From Entonaema liquescens (Eukaryota > Ascomycota > Sordariomycetes > Xylariales > Xylariaceae), in contig CADCSX010000023.1 in the NCBI GenBank assembly GCA_902805475.1, positions 62,001-126,000 of the forward strand: a DNA stretch of 64,000 nt, in the 5' to 3' direction. The position numbers and the translations under genes are program-made. Positions 63,644 through 64,000 of this stretch are shown in pieces. How positions within the stretch are numbered: the first letter of the stretch is position 1; every line of letters begins with the position of its first letter. Under the pieces are notes generated by a model that was given only the letters and a program-made list of their open reading frames with translations, did not search any database and was not told the DNA's origin.

Positions 63644-64000
63644 CAGTCAGCGCTCGACGCATTATCTATCATACTTTGAATATGCTCGATTAAATTTCCT
63701 CACACACAAGTATTTACCTAGGTAGGTAGGTATGTTACCTAACTAACTACCTAGGTACATTAATTACCTGAATACCCTATCTGTCGCTGCATCGGTAGCT
63801 TAATACCTCTATATCCTTATCTTAGCTATCTTCTATTGGGTTGGGTTTTATGTTTGGTTGGATGTAACTAGTTATCTTTAACTCAGTACAATATCCCGTA
63901 TTCCTTCCCCTATAGCTAGAGGAATTCCGGCTTCAAGTTTCAGGTCATGTAAATTATGTAAGGAATACATGTAGTTAGCAACATGTAACGAGCTCAATAC
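63644..64000. other. 3' flank of AAH1 with TACCTAGGTA-type runs
   Basis: At 63715-63770 the motif TACCTAGGTAGGTAGGTA and its relatives (ACCTAACTAACTACCTAGG) form a dense, partly palindromic cluster. The same kind of sequence occurs near 765, 25090-25210 and 42235-42300. No gene seen. Confidence 0.6.

Overview
This window is nuclear DNA of a filamentous ascomycete (Pezizomycotina; Sordariomycetes is my best guess). The protein genes have short introns with GT...AG ends. The families are typical of moulds: a Zn2Cys6 regulator, an allantoate-type MFS carrier, mitochondrial Arg8 and Kgd4, and adenine deaminase. Spacers carry many TACCTAGGTA-type runs. Two large blocks are almost pure A+T, as expected after repeat-induced point mutation (RIP). 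Gene density is low: eight complete or near-complete genes, one gene cut by the left edge, and one clear pseudogene, with spacers of up to about 10 kb.

Layout. 1-225: 5' end of KGD4 (minus). 2205-4785: a secreted-type beta-helix protein gene and a Thg1-like 3'-5' polymerase gene, both minus, overlapping in a way that suggests a fusion plus frameshift. 5011-17015: AT-rich block containing an LTR-retrotransposon-like pair of direct repeats, several tandem repeats and a (TTA)n tract. 18541-20578: six-exon MFS transporter. 22089-23731: conserved Pro/Ser-rich protein with one apparent frameshift. 23732-33190: gene desert. 33191-35571: an L-amino-acid/flavin amine oxidase gene with at least six lesions. 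36456-39435: second AT-rich block, bounded by terminal inverted repeats and a TA duplication, so it is one transposon. 40434-41884: ARG8. 42758-43655: a small inverted-repeat element with an AT-rich core. 44278-46487: alpha/beta-hydrolase (HSL-type lipase). 49188-49544: possible decayed zinc-finger gene. 50094-52796: Zn2Cys6 transcription factor. 52797-62572: gene desert. 62573-63643: adenine deaminase.

I see no gene cluster. The genes are mostly independent housekeeping or accessory functions: mitochondrial 2-oxoglutarate dehydrogenase, arginine synthesis, purine salvage, solute uptake and lipid/ester hydrolysis. The dominant signal is genome defence: RIP-like erosion of mobile elements, with decay of a host gene close to the eroded DNA. 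The most interesting points are a TIR-delimited transposon hidden in AT-rich DNA, CACGTG palindromes surviving inside it, sequence shared between the two AT-rich blocks, AT-rich DNA inside an intron of the dying oxidase gene, and the Thg1-like/beta-helix junction. All family calls are from reading the protein sequence; no database search was run.
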